Shown here: in pieces, positions 18,333-28,050 of the stretch
Layout: the number at the start of each line of letters is the position of its first letter
How positions within the stretch are numbered: position 1 is the first letter of the stretch
From: Halomonas sp. TD01
GTDB taxonomy: Bacteria; Pseudomonadota; Gammaproteobacteria; Pseudomonadales; Halomonadaceae
Direction: 5' to 3'
Length of the DNA: 64,000 bases
Assembly (NCBI RefSeq): GCF_923868895.1
Contig: NZ_OV350343.1
Span: forward strand, 1,364,001-1,428,000
The notes under the pieces: model-generated
Database searches by the model: none
The model's input: only the letters and a program-made list of their open reading frames with translations
Told to the model about the DNA's origin: nothing
Position numbers and translations under genes: made by a program

Positions 18333-19229
18333 TCAGTGGTCGCGCTCGATCATATAGTGGGCAAGATCAGCCAGCGGTGCGGCTTGCTCGCCAAGCGGGG
18401 CGAGGGCGGCAATGGCCTCTTCAATAAGCGAATTTGCTTTATGCTGTGCGCCTGAAAGCCCCAGTAAGCTGGGATAGGTCGGCTTGGCACGTGCGGCATC
18501 AGCGCCGGAGACTTTGCCCAACGTGACGGTATCGCCCGTCACATCAAGGACATCATCATGAATCTGGAAGGCTAGACCAATGGCGCGGGCGTAGCGAATC
18601 AGAGCGGCAAGCCGTGGGTCATTTTCATCTACCGCGACTAACCCGCCTAAACGCACTGCAGCCACAATCAGCGCACCGGTTTTGTGGGCATGCATATGAG
18701 CCAAGGCATCCACATCCGGGTGGCCGCCTACGGCGGCTAAATCTAGCGCTTGGCCTGCGACCATCCCCGCCCGGCCAGAAGCAACAGCCAGCGTGGTTAC
18801 CATGCTGCCAAGCCGTGGATGAGGTTGGCTGGCGAGTACCTCAAAGGCTAGTGCTTGCAGCGCGTCTCCCGCTAAAATTGCGGTGGCTTCATCGAACGCT
18901 TTATGCACCGTAGGTTGGCCGCGACGCAAGTCGTCATCGTCCATGGCAGGTAGATCGTCATGAATCAATGAGTACGCATGGATCAGCTCAATCGCTGCTG
19001 CGGGGGCATCCAACGCGTCTTCCCGCGCACCTAATGCGTTACCTGCGAGGTACACTAGCAGTGGCCGCAAACGTTTGCCGCCTACCAATAGGCCGTGACG
19101 CATCGCGGCTTCAAGCCGCGGCGCAACGGCTGGTTGGGTGTCAAACAAGGCTGAAAGTGTGGCATCTACCCGCGCATTGCTCGCCTGGCGCAGCGTCGCC
19201 AGCGGAGAGGCATTAGCAGTCGTTACCAT
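18333..19229 (-). CDS. ispA: Farnesyl (geranyl) diphosphate synthase IspA
   Basis: This 298-residue short-chain polyprenyl synthase has the first aspartate-rich motif in [15 protein letters not shown] (about residue 91) and the second in [13 protein letters not shown] (about 225), which bind Mg-diphosphate. It makes C15 diphosphate for quinones and cell-wall lipid carriers. It overlaps the end of xseB by 7 bases and is followed by dxs, so precursor supply and chain elongation are co-transcribed. Confidence 0.94.
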   Translation of the reverse strand: MVTTANASPLATLRQASNARVDATLSALFDTQPAVAPRLEAAMRHGLLVGGKRLRPLLVYLAGNALGAREDALDAPAAAIELIHAYSLIHDDLPAMDDDDLRRGQPTVHKAFDEATAILAGDALQALAFEVLASQPHPRLGSMVTTLAVASGRAGMVAGQALDLAAVGGHPDVDALAHMHAHKTGALIVAAVRLGGLVAVDENDPRLAALIRYARAIGLAFQIHDDVLDVTGDTVTLGKVSGADAARAKPTYPSLLGLSGAQHKANSLIEEAIAALAPLGEQAAPLADLAHYMIERDH

Positions 19230-19519
19230 GGCGGCGTTTCCTCGCTGTCGTTGCCGTGATTAGTGGCATTGTCCGTCTCTGGACCCGCCGTAAAAGAGGT
19301 AACGTCAAGCTTACCCTCGCGGTCTTCACTTAATGCACGAACTTTTAGTTCGGCGTTGTCGAGACGCTGCTGGGCGTCACGGGTAAGTCGCACGCCCTGT
19401 TCAAACGCGGTCAGCGCGTCCTCCAATGAGAGTTCGCCGGACTCAAGGCGTTCCACAATGGTTTCAAGCTGTGAAACCGTTGCGGCGAAATCTTGCGCAG
19501 GTGGAGTGTTGTCGCTCAT
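19223..19519 (-). CDS. xseB: Exodeoxyribonuclease VII small subunit XseB
   Basis: This 98-residue helical protein has the family core [33 protein letters not shown] and a following [13 protein letters not shown]. It associates with the large subunit XseA in a nuclease that trims single-stranded DNA. The C-terminal 25 residues are polar and variable. It is the first gene of the xseB-ispA-dxs operon and is divergent from serA across 283 bases. Confidence 0.93.
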   Translation of the reverse strand: MSDNTPPAQDFAATVSQLETIVERLESGELSLEDALTAFEQGVRLTRDAQQRLDNAELKVRALSEDREGKLDVTSFTAGPETDNATNHGNDSEETPPW

Positions 19520-19802
19520 TGGGTAAGGCCTACTATTTTGCTGGCGCCCTGACGCTGTTTAAGGGCGGCGAATATGGCTATAGCCGTGTTATCAAAAAAT
19601 AAACGCCCAGTATACACCGAGCTAAGGGGGTGGCGTCTGCCCTCATCCGTGGTCAATTCTTCTACTTGCGCCCGGTTCATCTTGTAAACGCACACTTTTC
19701 ATCATCTCAAGACGCCGAGAGTGGCAGTGGTTGTGCTACCATATGCGCCTCCCGTGAACCGATACACGGCGCATGCCGCCGACCATAGAGGTTGATTCAG
19801 CC

Positions 19803-21047
19803 ATGGCCAAAACGTCCCTGGACAAGAGCAAGATCAAGATCCTGCTGCTCGAGGGCGTCCACCAAAGCGCGGTGGACAATTTTCACAACGCAGGTTACGA
19901 GAACATCGAGCACCTGCCGACATCGCTAGATGAAGCGTCGCTGATCGAAAAGATTCGCGATGTTCACTTCATCGGCATTCGCTCGCGTACGCAGCTCAAC
20001 GAGCGCGTATTTGACGCGGCAGAAAAGCTGGTGGGCGTTGGCTGTTTCTGTATCGGTACGAACCAGGTTGACTTGACGGCAGCCCTTAAACGCGGCATTG
20101 CGGTATTTAACGCGCCGTACTCCAATACCCGCTCGGTCGCAGAATTGGTACTGGCGGAAGCCATCATGCTGCTACGTGGCATTCCCGAGAAGAATGCGCG
20201 CGCTCACCAAGGGGGCTGGCTGAAATCAGCGAAAAATTCCCACGAAGCTCGGGGCAAAACCCTGGGTATCGTTGGTTACGGTAGCATCGGTGCGCAGCTT
20301 TCAGTGTTGGCTGAATCGCTTGGCTTCAACGTCATCTATTACGATGTGATCACCAAGTTAGGCATGGGCAATGCGAATCAGGTAGCGAGCCTGGAGCAGC
20401 TGTTAGCACGCTCTGACGTGGTTAGCCTACACGTTCCTGACTTGCCTGCTACGCGCTGGATGATTGGCGAGAAAGAGATCGCGGCCATGAAGCAGGGCGC
20501 CATCCTGATTAACGCAGCCCGCGGCAGCGTTGTTGAGATTGAGCCACTGGCAGAAGCGATTAAGGCTGGCAAGCTTAACGGTGCCGCCATTGATGTCTTC
20601 CCGGTAGAGCCGAAGGGCAATGATGAAGAGTTCCAAAGTCCGCTACGCGGCCTGGACAACGTGATTCTGACACCGCATATCGGTGGTTCTACCCTGGAAG
20701 CCCAGGAGAATATCGGTATTGAGGTGGCTGAAAAGCTAATTACTTATTCGGACAATGGCACCACGGTTACCTCTGTTAACTTCCCAGAAGTAGCGCTGCC
20801 TGCTCATCCAGATAAGCATCGTCTGTTGCACATTCATGACAACGTACCTGGCGTACTATCGCAAATTAACCGCGTACTGTCTGAAAACGGCATCAACATT
20901 TCAGGTCAGTACCTGCAAACCAATGATAAAGTGGGCTATGTGGTCATTGATGTTGATAAAGCCTACGGTCCGCAAGCCTTAGAAGCGTTGAAGCAAGTGG
21001 AGCACACGCTGAAAATTCGCGTGCTTTACTCGGCGCATAACAGCTAG
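19803..21047 (+). CDS. serA: D-3-phosphoglycerate dehydrogenase SerA
   Basis: This enzyme oxidises 3-phosphoglycerate with NAD as the first step of serine synthesis. I use the ATG at 19803 (414 residues) because MAKTSLDKSKIKILLLEGVH aligns with known SerA starts; the frame extends 10 codons further. Features are the NAD fold GIVGYGSIGAQLS, the catalytic arginine in INAARGSVVEIEPL, the His in ILTPHIGGSTLEAQ, and a C-terminal ACT domain (about residues 338-414, HNVPGVLSQINRVLSENGIN-like) that binds serine for feedback inhibition. A strong terminator follows. Confidence 0.95.
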   Translation: MAKTSLDKSKIKILLLEGVHQSAVDNFHNAGYENIEHLPTSLDEASLIEKIRDVHFIGIRSRTQLNERVFDAAEKLVGVGCFCIGTNQVDLTAALKRGIAVFNAPYSNTRSVAELVLAEAIMLLRGIPEKNARAHQGGWLKSAKNSHEARGKTLGIVGYGSIGAQLSVLAESLGFNVIYYDVITKLGMGNANQVASLEQLLARSDVVSLHVPDLPATRWMIGEKEIAAMKQGAILINAARGSVVEIEPLAEAIKAGKLNGAAIDVFPVEPKGNDEEFQSPLRGLDNVILTPHIGGSTLEAQENIGIEVAEKLITYSDNGTTVTSVNFPEVALPAHPDKHRLLHIHDNVPGVLSQINRVLSENGINISGQYLQTNDKVGYVVIDVDKAYGPQALEALKQVEHTLKIRVLYSAHNS

Positions 21048-21071
21048 ACGATGCTGTCAGCGTAACCATCT

Positions 21072-21098
21072 AAAACGGCCCCTCTTTCGGGGCCGTTT
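21072..21098. terminator. Terminator between convergent serA and pirin genes
   Basis: The arms AAAACGGCCCC and GGGGCCGTTTT form an 11-bp stem with a 5-base loop. A/T-rich runs on both sides let it work on both strands. It lies 25 bases after the serA stop and 40 bases beyond the pirin gene end. Confidence 0.85.
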
Positions 21099-21137
21099 TG
21101 GTTTATAGGCTTATTAGTTTCAGCGATTGAAACTGGT

Positions 21138-21827
21138 TTAGGCTAAATCAAACAACAGCACTTCAGCCGTTTGTCCACCGGTCACACTGAATGTTTCATG
21201 CGGTTGAAATGCAGCAGCATCCCCAGCGCTGAGGGTTTCACCGTTAACGTCAACCGTGCCTTTCACCACATGTAGCCAGGCATAGCGTGACGGTGGTGCA
21301 GTCGCTTGCTCTCCTGCATCGAACAAGCCAGCGTAAAGGTTAACGTCTTGATTAACGCTCACCGACCCTTCGCGACCATCTTGAGAAGCGACTAAGCGCC
21401 ACTGGCCTTGGCGTTCAGCGGTAGGAAAGGCCTTCTGCTCATAGCTAGGAGTAATGCCACGCTTGGCAGGCTCGATCCAAATCTGCAGGAAATGCAGTCC
21501 GTTCTCTTTTGAATGATTAAACTCGCTGTGCAGCACGCCAGTACCTGCGGACATGCGCTGTACATCGCCCGGGCGCATTACCTCGCCGTTACCCATATTA
21601 TCGCGATGCTCCATTTCCCCTTCCAGTACATAGGAGATAATCTCCATATCCCGATGGGGGTGAGCACCAAAACCTTGGCCGCCGGTTACCCGGTCTTCGT
21701 TGATTACCCGCAGCGCTCGGAATCCCATATGGTTAGGATCCACATAGTTGGCGAACGAAAAAGTGTGGTAAGAACGCAGCCAGCCGTGGTCGGCGTAGCC
21801 TCGCTCATTAGAACGACGGATGTGCAT
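21138..21827 (-). CDS. Pirin family protein
   Basis: The protein has 229 residues from the ATG at 21827, which has a GGAG ribosome site 7 bases upstream; the frame runs 12 codons further. It is a bicupin beginning MHIRRSNERGYADHGWLRSYHTFSFANY. The metal ligands of the first cupin are visible in GFGAHPHRDMEIISYVLEGEMEHRD and HSEFNH. Bacterial pirins such as YhhW have quercetinase activity in vitro, but the natural substrate is generally unknown. It is a single-gene unit, convergent with serA. Confidence 0.9.
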   Translation of the reverse strand: MHIRRSNERGYADHGWLRSYHTFSFANYVDPNHMGFRALRVINEDRVTGGQGFGAHPHRDMEIISYVLEGEMEHRDNMGNGEVMRPGDVQRMSAGTGVLHSEFNHSKENGLHFLQIWIEPAKRGITPSYEQKAFPTAERQGQWRLVASQDGREGSVSVNQDVNLYAGLFDAGEQATAPPSRYAWLHVVKGTVDVNGETLSAGDAAAFQPHETFSVTGGQTAEVLLFDLA

Positions 21828-22049
21828 GGTGTGCTCCGAAAACGTCATAAGGAATAGCACCAATATACGCTCGCTCGCCTGGAGCGTGGGGTGAAGCTTT
21901 TTAGACGGTCCGATCGAATAAATTGATGATTGACCCGCAGCCCCTCGTCATTGTCAGGCGGAGCAGCACTTCGCATGAATTGTTTGCTAAACTATGCGCG
22001 TTTATTTACCCGGTCCGCCCTTTGCGGGGGCGACTACCAGGAGTATTCC

Positions 22050-23009
22050 ATGACGGAAACCACCCAAACGCCGCCTATTGTGGTCGCGGCGCTGTATAAA
22101 TTTGTCACTCTGAACGACTTTGAAGCGCTGCGTGAGCCTCTGCGCCAGAGGATGATCGATAACGGCGTCAAAGGCACGCTGCTGCTGGCCAAAGAAGGTA
22201 TTAACGGCACCGTGGCGGGCACCCGCGAGGGCATTGATGGCCTGCTAACTTGGCTGACCGCCGACCCTCGCTTAAGCGATATCGACCATAAAGAGTCCTA
22301 CTGCGACGAAACGCCGTTTTATCGTACGAAGGTGAAGCTGAAAAAAGAGATTGTCACCTTAGGCGTGCCGGATATTGACCCCAACGACACCGTTGGAACC
22401 TACGTGGAACCGGAAGATTGGAATGATGTGATCTCCGACCCAGACGTGCTGGTCATTGACACCCGTAACGACTACGAAGTAGCGATTGGTAGCTTTGAGC
22501 GGGCAATTGACCCGAAAACGACCACCTTCCGTGAGTTTCCTGAGTACGTGCGTGAGCACTACAACCCAGAAAAGCACAAGAAAGTCGCCATGTTCTGCAC
22601 CGGTGGCATTCGCTGCGAAAAGGCCTCCAGCTTTATGCTGAAAGAGGGCTTTGAAGAGGTTTATCACCTAAAAGGTGGCGTGCTGAACTACCTCGAAAAG
22701 GTCCCGGAAGAGCAATCTTTATGGCGCGGGGAATGTTTCGTATTTGATAACCGCGTCACGGTGCGCCACGATCTAAGCGAAGGCGAGCATGAGCAGTGCC
22801 ACGCCTGCCGTATGCCCATCTCGCTTGATGATATGCAGTCGTCGGCCTATGAGCCGGGCATCAGTTGCCCCCACTGCATCGACTCACTCCCCGAGAAAAC
22901 CCGCGCTGCCGCCCGAGAGCGTCAACGCCAAATCGAACTGGCTAAGGCCCGTGGCGAACCTCATCCTCTAGGCTATAACCATCGCAAGGGCAACCGCGCA
23001 AACACGTAA
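22050..23009 (+). CDS. trhO: tRNA uridine(34) hydroxylase TrhO (rhodanese-domain, YceA family)
   Basis: The protein has 319 residues from the ATG at 22050, which follows AGGAG by 6 bases; the frame is open another 40 codons without homology. An N-terminal ferredoxin-like domain (about 1-95, with [16 protein letters not shown]) is followed by a rhodanese domain with the active cysteine in [14 protein letters not shown], then a C-terminal part with paired cysteines (CHACR and CPHC) that could bind metal. TrhO uses O2 to hydroxylate U34 of some tRNAs toward 5-methoxyuridine. A terminator follows at 23015-23041. Confidence 0.92.
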   Translation: MTETTQTPPIVVAALYKFVTLNDFEALREPLRQRMIDNGVKGTLLLAKEGINGTVAGTREGIDGLLTWLTADPRLSDIDHKESYCDETPFYRTKVKLKKEIVTLGVPDIDPNDTVGTYVEPEDWNDVISDPDVLVIDTRNDYEVAIGSFERAIDPKTTTFREFPEYVREHYNPEKHKKVAMFCTGGIRCEKASSFMLKEGFEEVYHLKGGVLNYLEKVPEEQSLWRGECFVFDNRVTVRHDLSEGEHEQCHACRMPISLDDMQSSAYEPGISCPHCIDSLPEKTRAAARERQRQIELAKARGEPHPLGYNHRKGNRANT

Positions 23010-23014
23010 CTCAC

Positions 23015-23041
23015 GAGGCCTCCTGCTTCTCAGGAGGCCTC
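23015..23041 (+). terminator. Hairpin terminator after trhO
   Basis: The perfect arms GAGGCCTCCTG and CAGGAGGCCTC enclose a 5-base loop, 6 bases after the stop. They are followed by only a short TTT run, so termination may be partial. Confidence 0.7.
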
Positions 23042-23115
23042 TTTGGTCGTATCTCGCCAACATTAGTTTTTGTACGCGCTAGACTGAGCAACACTCGACT
23101 GTCTAGGAGCTTTCT

Positions 23116-23922
23116 ATGTCTGCCTCTCCAGATGCGCCACTGGCGTCTTCAGATCTGCTGCAACGCACTGACTATCAAGGGGTAACGACCCTTACTTTAA
23201 ACCAACCTGAACGCTTTAATGCGCTGTCTGAGGACATGCTGACGGCGCTGCAACGTGCGCTTGATGATATTGCTCAGAATGAGCAAGTGCGCTGCGTAGT
23301 GTTAGCCGCGAACGGCAAGGCATTCTGCGCAGGACATGATTTAAAGCAGATGCGTGCGAACCCTGATAAAGCCTACTACCAAGCGCTGTTTGCTCGCTGC
23401 GGCGCGGTAATGCAGACCATCGTTAACTTGCCTGTACCCGTGATTGCTAAAGTTCAGGGCATTGCGACGGCCGCTGGCTGCCAGCTCGTCGCTAGCTGTG
23501 ATTTGGCCGTGGCGGCTAGCAGTGCCCGCTTTGCCGTGTCAGGGATCAATGTGGGGCTTTTCTGTTCGACACCGGCGGTAGCGCTGTCGCGTAACGTATC
23601 GCGTAAACGGGCGATGGAAATGCTGCTGACCGGGGAGTTTATTAGTGCTTCTCAGGCTGCCGACTGGGGGCTCATTAATCGGGTTGCCGAAGAGAGCGAA
23701 CTCGATAGTACTGTGGAAGCGCTCACTGCAAGCATTTGCGCTAAGAGCGCGGTGGCGGTGCGCACTGGGAAGGCAATGTTCGCCCGTCAGTTGGCCATGC
23801 CGTTAGAGGAAGCCTATGCCTTTGCTGGTGAAACCATGGCGTGCAACATGCTGGCAGACGATGTAGCCGAGGGCATTGATGCCTTCATTGCCAAGCGCCC
23901 GCCTCAGTGGCGCCATCGCTAG
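23116..23922 (+). CDS. Enoyl-CoA hydratase/isomerase family protein
   Basis: This 268-residue crotonase-fold protein has the N-terminal LTLNQPERFNALSEDML, the oxyanion-hole segments AFCAGHDLKQMR and GIATAAGCQLVASCDLAVA, and a C-terminal helix bundle. The residues at the usual catalytic Glu positions are not obviously both Glu, which fits the ECHDC3-like branch of less certain activity. It probably acts in acyl-CoA breakdown. An IclR regulator gene follows 117 bases downstream in the same direction. The ribosome site is AGGAG. Confidence 0.87.
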   Translation: MSASPDAPLASSDLLQRTDYQGVTTLTLNQPERFNALSEDMLTALQRALDDIAQNEQVRCVVLAANGKAFCAGHDLKQMRANPDKAYYQALFARCGAVMQTIVNLPVPVIAKVQGIATAAGCQLVASCDLAVAASSARFAVSGINVGLFCSTPAVALSRNVSRKRAMEMLLTGEFISASQAADWGLINRVAEESELDSTVEALTASICAKSAVAVRTGKAMFARQLAMPLEEAYAFAGETMACNMLADDVAEGIDAFIAKRPPQWRHR

Positions 23923-24005
23923 TAAATCTCGCTATATCATTGGTGGAATTTGTTTCCGTAAACGCGACAGCTGCCCCGCTGGCGCGTTATCCTCCCCCAC
24001 TTTAT

Positions 24006-24032
24006 GCCTTCAGGAGAGGCGCCTTCAGGAGA
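24006..24032 (+). repeat. Tandem repeat carrying the Shine-Dalgarno of the IclR gene
   Basis: Two exact copies of GCCTTCAGGAGA lie at 24006-24017 and 24021-24032. Each contains AGGAG, and the second is 7 bases before the GTG start at 24040. Confidence 0.75.
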
Positions 24033-24039
24033 AAGTAAG

Positions 24040-24861
24040 GTGAGTGACGTAAAGCGCAGGTCAGTCGGACGTCCGGCAGGGGCCACCAAGCCGAGCGGTG
24101 GGCACAGCCAATCATTAGTACGTGGCCTCACGCTGTTAGAGCATTTGTCGGCAAGCCCATTAGGGTTAGCCCTGTCAGAGTTGGCGGAGATGGCTGATCT
24201 CGCGCCATCCACTACTCACCGTTTGTTGCAGGCGCTACAGAGTCAGGGGTTCGTGACGCAAGAGAGTGAGCAGGGGCTTTGGCGTATTGATGTTAAAACT
24301 TTCCGCATTGGTAACAGTTTTTTAGAAGCGCGCGACGTCGTTACCCAAAGCAGGCCCTTTCTACGCCGCTTAACCGCAGAAACAGGCGAAACTGCCAACT
24401 TGGGCATTCGGGATGGTGCAACCGCGGTATTTCTTGCCCAGCATGAGTCGCCGCAGATGATGCGCATGATTACTCGCCTAGGCTCGCGGGCGCCGCTGCA
24501 TGCTTCAGGGGTGGGTAAAGCCTTACTGGCCTGGATGAGCGAAGACGAGCGTACCGCGCTGCTTAAAGGTTACGACCTTGCCCGGGTGACTGAAAATACC
24601 CTGCATCAATCCGATGAGCTGTTGACCGAAATGGCCACTATTCGTGCTCAGGGATTTGCCTGCGACCGCGAGGAGCATGCAGTGGGCTTACATTGCGTTG
24701 CCGCCTGCATTCACGATGAGCACGGCACGCCGCTGGCGGCTATTTCAGTCTCTGGGCCAATGGCACGCATTCCTGAAGAGCGCCTGCTGGCGTTGGGTGC
24801 GTTAGTGCGCACAATTGCCGACGAAATCACTCTACAGCTGGGTGGCCAACTGCCCCGATGA
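24040..24861 (+). CDS. IclR family transcriptional regulator
   Basis: The protein has 273 residues from the GTG at 24040, preferred because AGGAGA lies 7 bases upstream. An ATG at 24004 (285 residues) is in frame but would lie within a short duplicated sequence. The N-terminal winged helix includes LVRGLTLLEHLSASPLGLALSELAEMADLAPSTTHRLLQAL. The C-terminal effector domain contains HASGVGKALLAWM and CDREEHAVGLHCVAACI. IclR proteins often control catabolism of aromatic or acyl compounds. The adjacent enoyl-CoA hydratase is a possible target but no operator is evident. Confidence 0.9.
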   Translation: MSDVKRRSVGRPAGATKPSGGHSQSLVRGLTLLEHLSASPLGLALSELAEMADLAPSTTHRLLQALQSQGFVTQESEQGLWRIDVKTFRIGNSFLEARDVVTQSRPFLRRLTAETGETANLGIRDGATAVFLAQHESPQMMRMITRLGSRAPLHASGVGKALLAWMSEDERTALLKGYDLARVTENTLHQSDELLTEMATIRAQGFACDREEHAVGLHCVAACIHDEHGTPLAAISVSGPMARIPEERLLALGALVRTIADEITLQLGGQLPR

Positions 24862-24907
24862 GCAGTGCTTCGTGGACCAGCAGTGACTGACAAAGGCGGC
24901 ACCCATT

Positions 24908-25339
24908 ATGTTTAGCTTATTCTGGGTGGCGCTAGCGAGTGCCACCTTACTGCCTGGCGGCTCAGAGGTGTGGTTGGCACGGCTGTGGTGTTTAGGCGAG
25001 TCCGCGCTTGGGCTGTGGCTCGTCGCAACCGCTGGCAATACGCTGGGCAGTATGATCAATGTGGCGCTGGGACGTTATGCTCGCCAGTTTCAACATCGCC
25101 GCTGGTTCCCAGCGTCGCCCGCTGGCCTAGCTCGCGCAGAGCGTTGGTACAAGCGTTTTGGCGAAGTTAGCTTGCTGCTTTCCTGGGCACCTGTCCTTGG
25201 TGACCCCCTGACTGTGCTCGCAGGTATCTTTAGGCTGCCCTGGTGGCGTGCACTGCTTTGGATTGTGGTAGCCAAAGGGGCACGCTATGGGCTGTTGTTG
25301 GCGTTAGCCCACCAATGGCTGGCGCCGCTTTGCGGGTAA
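24908..25339 (+). CDS. YqaA/DedA-like (VTT domain) membrane protein
   Basis: This short 143-residue membrane protein begins MFSLFWVALASATLLPGGSE, as in the YqaA family. It carries NTLGSMINVALGRY and the WAPVLGDPLTVLAGIFRLPW loop, the reentrant-loop signature of VTT/DedA proteins. Family members are thought to be lipid scramblases or transporters that affect membrane homeostasis. It follows the IclR gene by 46 bases. Nothing in the 215-base gap after it looks like a gene. Confidence 0.83.
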   Translation: MFSLFWVALASATLLPGGSEVWLARLWCLGESALGLWLVATAGNTLGSMINVALGRYARQFQHRRWFPASPAGLARAERWYKRFGEVSLLLSWAPVLGDPLTVLAGIFRLPWWRALLWIVVAKGARYGLLLALAHQWLAPLCG

Positions 25340-25554
25340 ATCTAAAGATAATGGCCAACTTTCGTAGCGTTGACGTAATAAACATTGACGAGGCTAGTGG
25401 CGAGCCACGCTCTTTTTCCCATGTTACCCTGTTTGTCTTTTATACAAACCTAGCACCCACGTAGAGTGCAATATGAATAGCGTGCACTATGATGTGCATA
25501 AAATGAGTTAATAATGACATTGAGTAAAAGACTCACCCAAAGGGAGGTTTAGGT

Positions 25555-27936
25555 GTGACGCCATTACGTTTTTTCCCCTGGCTAGGCGTCTGGTTATTGA
25601 TGCTATTCGCCTTTCTAACAACGCCTGCGTTGGCACAAACGTCGCTAAGTGCAGGCAGTGAAGACACCGCTAACGTCGAAGAGCAGCCCTCCTACTCGGC
25701 ACTTGCCGATCTGCTGGAAGATGAGCAGGCGCGTCAGGAGCTAATTGAGCTGTTGCGAAACCAGGCGTCAGTGTTACCCAACGAGCTGACCAGTGAGCTA
25801 TCACCGGTGGCCGCCGCCCAAGGTAGCGACCTTGCTCCCGAGGATGTATCACTGCCTCGACAGCTTGCAGAGCTAACCAGCCGCGTAGTGGGGGATGTTG
25901 GCGGCCAGATAGAGCAGGCGGTGTCCGTTGTAGGTGGCCTGTTTACCGGTCAAGGGGCGGGTACCTTCGACATGGCCGCGTTTGTTAGTGCGGCAATTAA
26001 TCTAGGTATCGTGATTGTTGCGACGTTCGCGATATTTTTACTTTCCCGTCGTTTGGCTAAACCGTTATTCACTAAAATCAGTGGCTGGTCTCAACAGGGC
26101 AGTGGTTTAACGCCCGTGCTGCGTTTGGTGTTGTGTGTCGCTATTGCTGCCGTCGTAGATGTGTTGTTGGTCGCTTTTGCCTACGTGGGCGGGAACTTGT
26201 TAGCGACGTTTGCGATTGGCGAAACAGGTGAACTCTCTACTCGTGCCTCGCTATTCCTGAACGCTTTCTTGGTTATTGAACTGTTGAAAGCCGGTGTGCG
26301 TATGCTGTTCTCTTCCCGCTACGAAGGGCTGCGCTTGTTACCTATTTCAGCAAAAGAGGCTTCCTACTGGAATCGTTGGTTAGCGCGTTTAATTGGCATG
26401 GTTGGCTATGGCTTGATGGTGGTCGTGCCACTGGTTAATTTCTATATTGCGGCAACCTTGGGCCAAGCAGTCGGCACCTTTATTATGCTGTTGGCCTTCA
26501 TCTACGCGGTAGGTGTCGTGCTTAAAAACCGCGTACGCCTGCGTGATAATCTTGACCAGATGGCAGCACGAGCGACGATGACCGCCAGCCGTGTATCGCT
26601 GCACCTGTTTGCTCGAACCTGGCACTTATTCGCATTGCTCTACTTCCTGATGGTGTTTGTGCTTACGTTGACACGCCCTGGGGATGCATTGCCGTTTGTA
26701 CTGTTTGCCACATTGAAGACATTGGCAGCCGTGGTCATCGGCCTTTTGATCTCGGCGTTCCTTACGCAAACGATTGGTCGTCGTATCCAGCTATCCGATG
26801 ATCTGCGTCGTAAGCTACCGATGTTGGAAGTGCGCTTAAATAGCTATGTGCCCAATGCCTTACGCGTGCTGCGCACCGTGTTATTAATAGCGGTCATTAT
26901 GGTCGTGCTGGATGCCTGGGGAGTGTTTAACTTAGCGGCATGGTATGCCTCTGAACGTGGCGCGAACCTCGTCGGGAAACTTACCAGCGTCGCCATAATC
27001 CTGATCGTTGCGTTTGGTGTGTGGCTGGGGCTAGCGAGTTTGATCGAACATAAGCTCAACCCGGAAACGGGGCATGGCGAACCCTCTGCGCGTGCTAAAA
27101 CGCTGCTGAGTCTGTTCCGTAACGCCTTAGTGATTGCCATGGTGACGATTACCGGCATGATCGTATTATCGGAAATAGGCATTAATATCGGGCCGCTTAT
27201 TGCTGGTGCCGGTGTGCTGGGCTTGGCGATTGGTTTTGGTGCCCAAAAGTTGGTGCAGGATGTAATTACGGGTGTCTTTATTCAGGTAGAAAATGCCATG
27301 AATACCGGTGATGTGGTGACGGTAGGCGGCGTCACTGGTACCGCTGAACGGCTTAGTATTCGTTCAGTAGGCATTCGCGATCTGTCAGGCACCTACCACA
27401 TCGTGCCGTTCTCCAGCGTTGATACTGTGTCTAACTATATGCGTGAGTACGGTAACCACGTCGGTGAATACGGTATTGGCTATAACGAGAGCATTGACGA
27501 GGCGATTGAGCAGCTGCAGTTGGCGTTCGAAGATCTGAAAGAGAGCGCAGAACACAGCCATAAACTGCTGGCTGACCTGACGGTTGCAGGCGTTACCGCG
27601 CTGGCCGACAGCTCTGTCAATATTCGTGTGGTGATCAAAACAACGCCGGGCGATCAGTGGGGTGTCGGGCGTGCTTATAACCGTTTAGTGAAGTTGCGCT
27701 TTGATGCAGCAGGAATCGAGATTCCATTCCCGCATACCACGCTCTATTTCGGTGAAACAAAAGGTGGTAAAACACCACCCGCTAATGTGCGTGTGTTGGA
27801 TTCCACTGCTGAGCGTAAAAAGGTGGAAACGTCGCAGATCCGTCAGGACAGCGAGCAGCCATCAAACCAGTCAGTTCAGTCCACACATGAGCCTGATCAC
27901 CTAAAGCCTGATCATGGTGATGTTGATGATGTGTAA
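25555..27936 (+). CDS. Large mechanosensitive ion channel of the MscS family
   Basis: This 793-residue protein has a signal peptide (cleaved after ...FLTTPALAQ, about residue 28), a periplasmic N-terminal region rich in acidic residues, then about ten to eleven predicted membrane helices. The pore helix and beta domain appear at about residues 545-640 (LIAGAGVLGLAIGFGAQKLVQD, then NTGDVVTVGGVTGTAERLSIRSVGIRD), followed by the C-terminal alpha/beta domain. This is the YbdG/MscK-like large class. Such channels release solutes on hypo-osmotic shock, useful for a halophile. It has a GTG start with AGGGAGG 8 bases before it. Confidence 0.9.
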   Translation: MTPLRFFPWLGVWLLMLFAFLTTPALAQTSLSAGSEDTANVEEQPSYSALADLLEDEQARQELIELLRNQASVLPNELTSELSPVAAAQGSDLAPEDVSLPRQLAELTSRVVGDVGGQIEQAVSVVGGLFTGQGAGTFDMAAFVSAAINLGIVIVATFAIFLLSRRLAKPLFTKISGWSQQGSGLTPVLRLVLCVAIAAVVDVLLVAFAYVGGNLLATFAIGETGELSTRASLFLNAFLVIELLKAGVRMLFSSRYEGLRLLPISAKEASYWNRWLARLIGMVGYGLMVVVPLVNFYIAATLGQAVGTFIMLLAFIYAVGVVLKNRVRLRDNLDQMAARATMTASRVSLHLFARTWHLFALLYFLMVFVLTLTRPGDALPFVLFATLKTLAAVVIGLLISAFLTQTIGRRIQLSDDLRRKLPMLEVRLNSYVPNALRVLRTVLLIAVIMVVLDAWGVFNLAAWYASERGANLVGKLTSVAIILIVAFGVWLGLASLIEHKLNPETGHGEPSARAKTLLSLFRNALVIAMVTITGMIVLSEIGINIGPLIAGAGVLGLAIGFGAQKLVQDVITGVFIQVENAMNTGDVVTVGGVTGTAERLSIRSVGIRDLSGTYHIVPFSSVDTVSNYMREYGNHVGEYGIGYNESIDEAIEQLQLAFEDLKESAEHSHKLLADLTVAGVTALADSSVNIRVVIKTTPGDQWGVGRAYNRLVKLRFDAAGIEIPFPHTTLYFGETKGGKTPPANVRVLDSTAERKKVETSQIRQDSEQPSNQSVQSTHEPDHLKPDHGDVDDV

Positions 27937-27976
27937 GCGCTAGGATGCCGGTCATTGAAACGGTTGACTAGATGAC

Positions 27977-28000
27977 AAAGCCGCCCTTTTGGGCGGCTTT
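27977..28000. terminator. Bidirectional terminator between the MscS and BCCT genes
   Basis: The arms AAAGCCGCCC and GGGCGGCTTT form a perfect 10-bp stem with a TTTT loop between convergent genes. It could serve both. Confidence 0.85.
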
Positions 28001-28050
28001 GTTGTTAGTGCGCAACCTCTACTGTGTGGCAGGCAGCGTGTCGCAGCCGC

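Noticed and set aside
19722..19737. Possible sigma-54 element upstream of serA (TGGCAGTGGTTGTGCT)
   Set aside because: It keeps GG-N10-GC, but the -12 box is GTGC rather than TTGC and no NtrC-like site is nearby. A bare GG-N10-GC match is common by chance.
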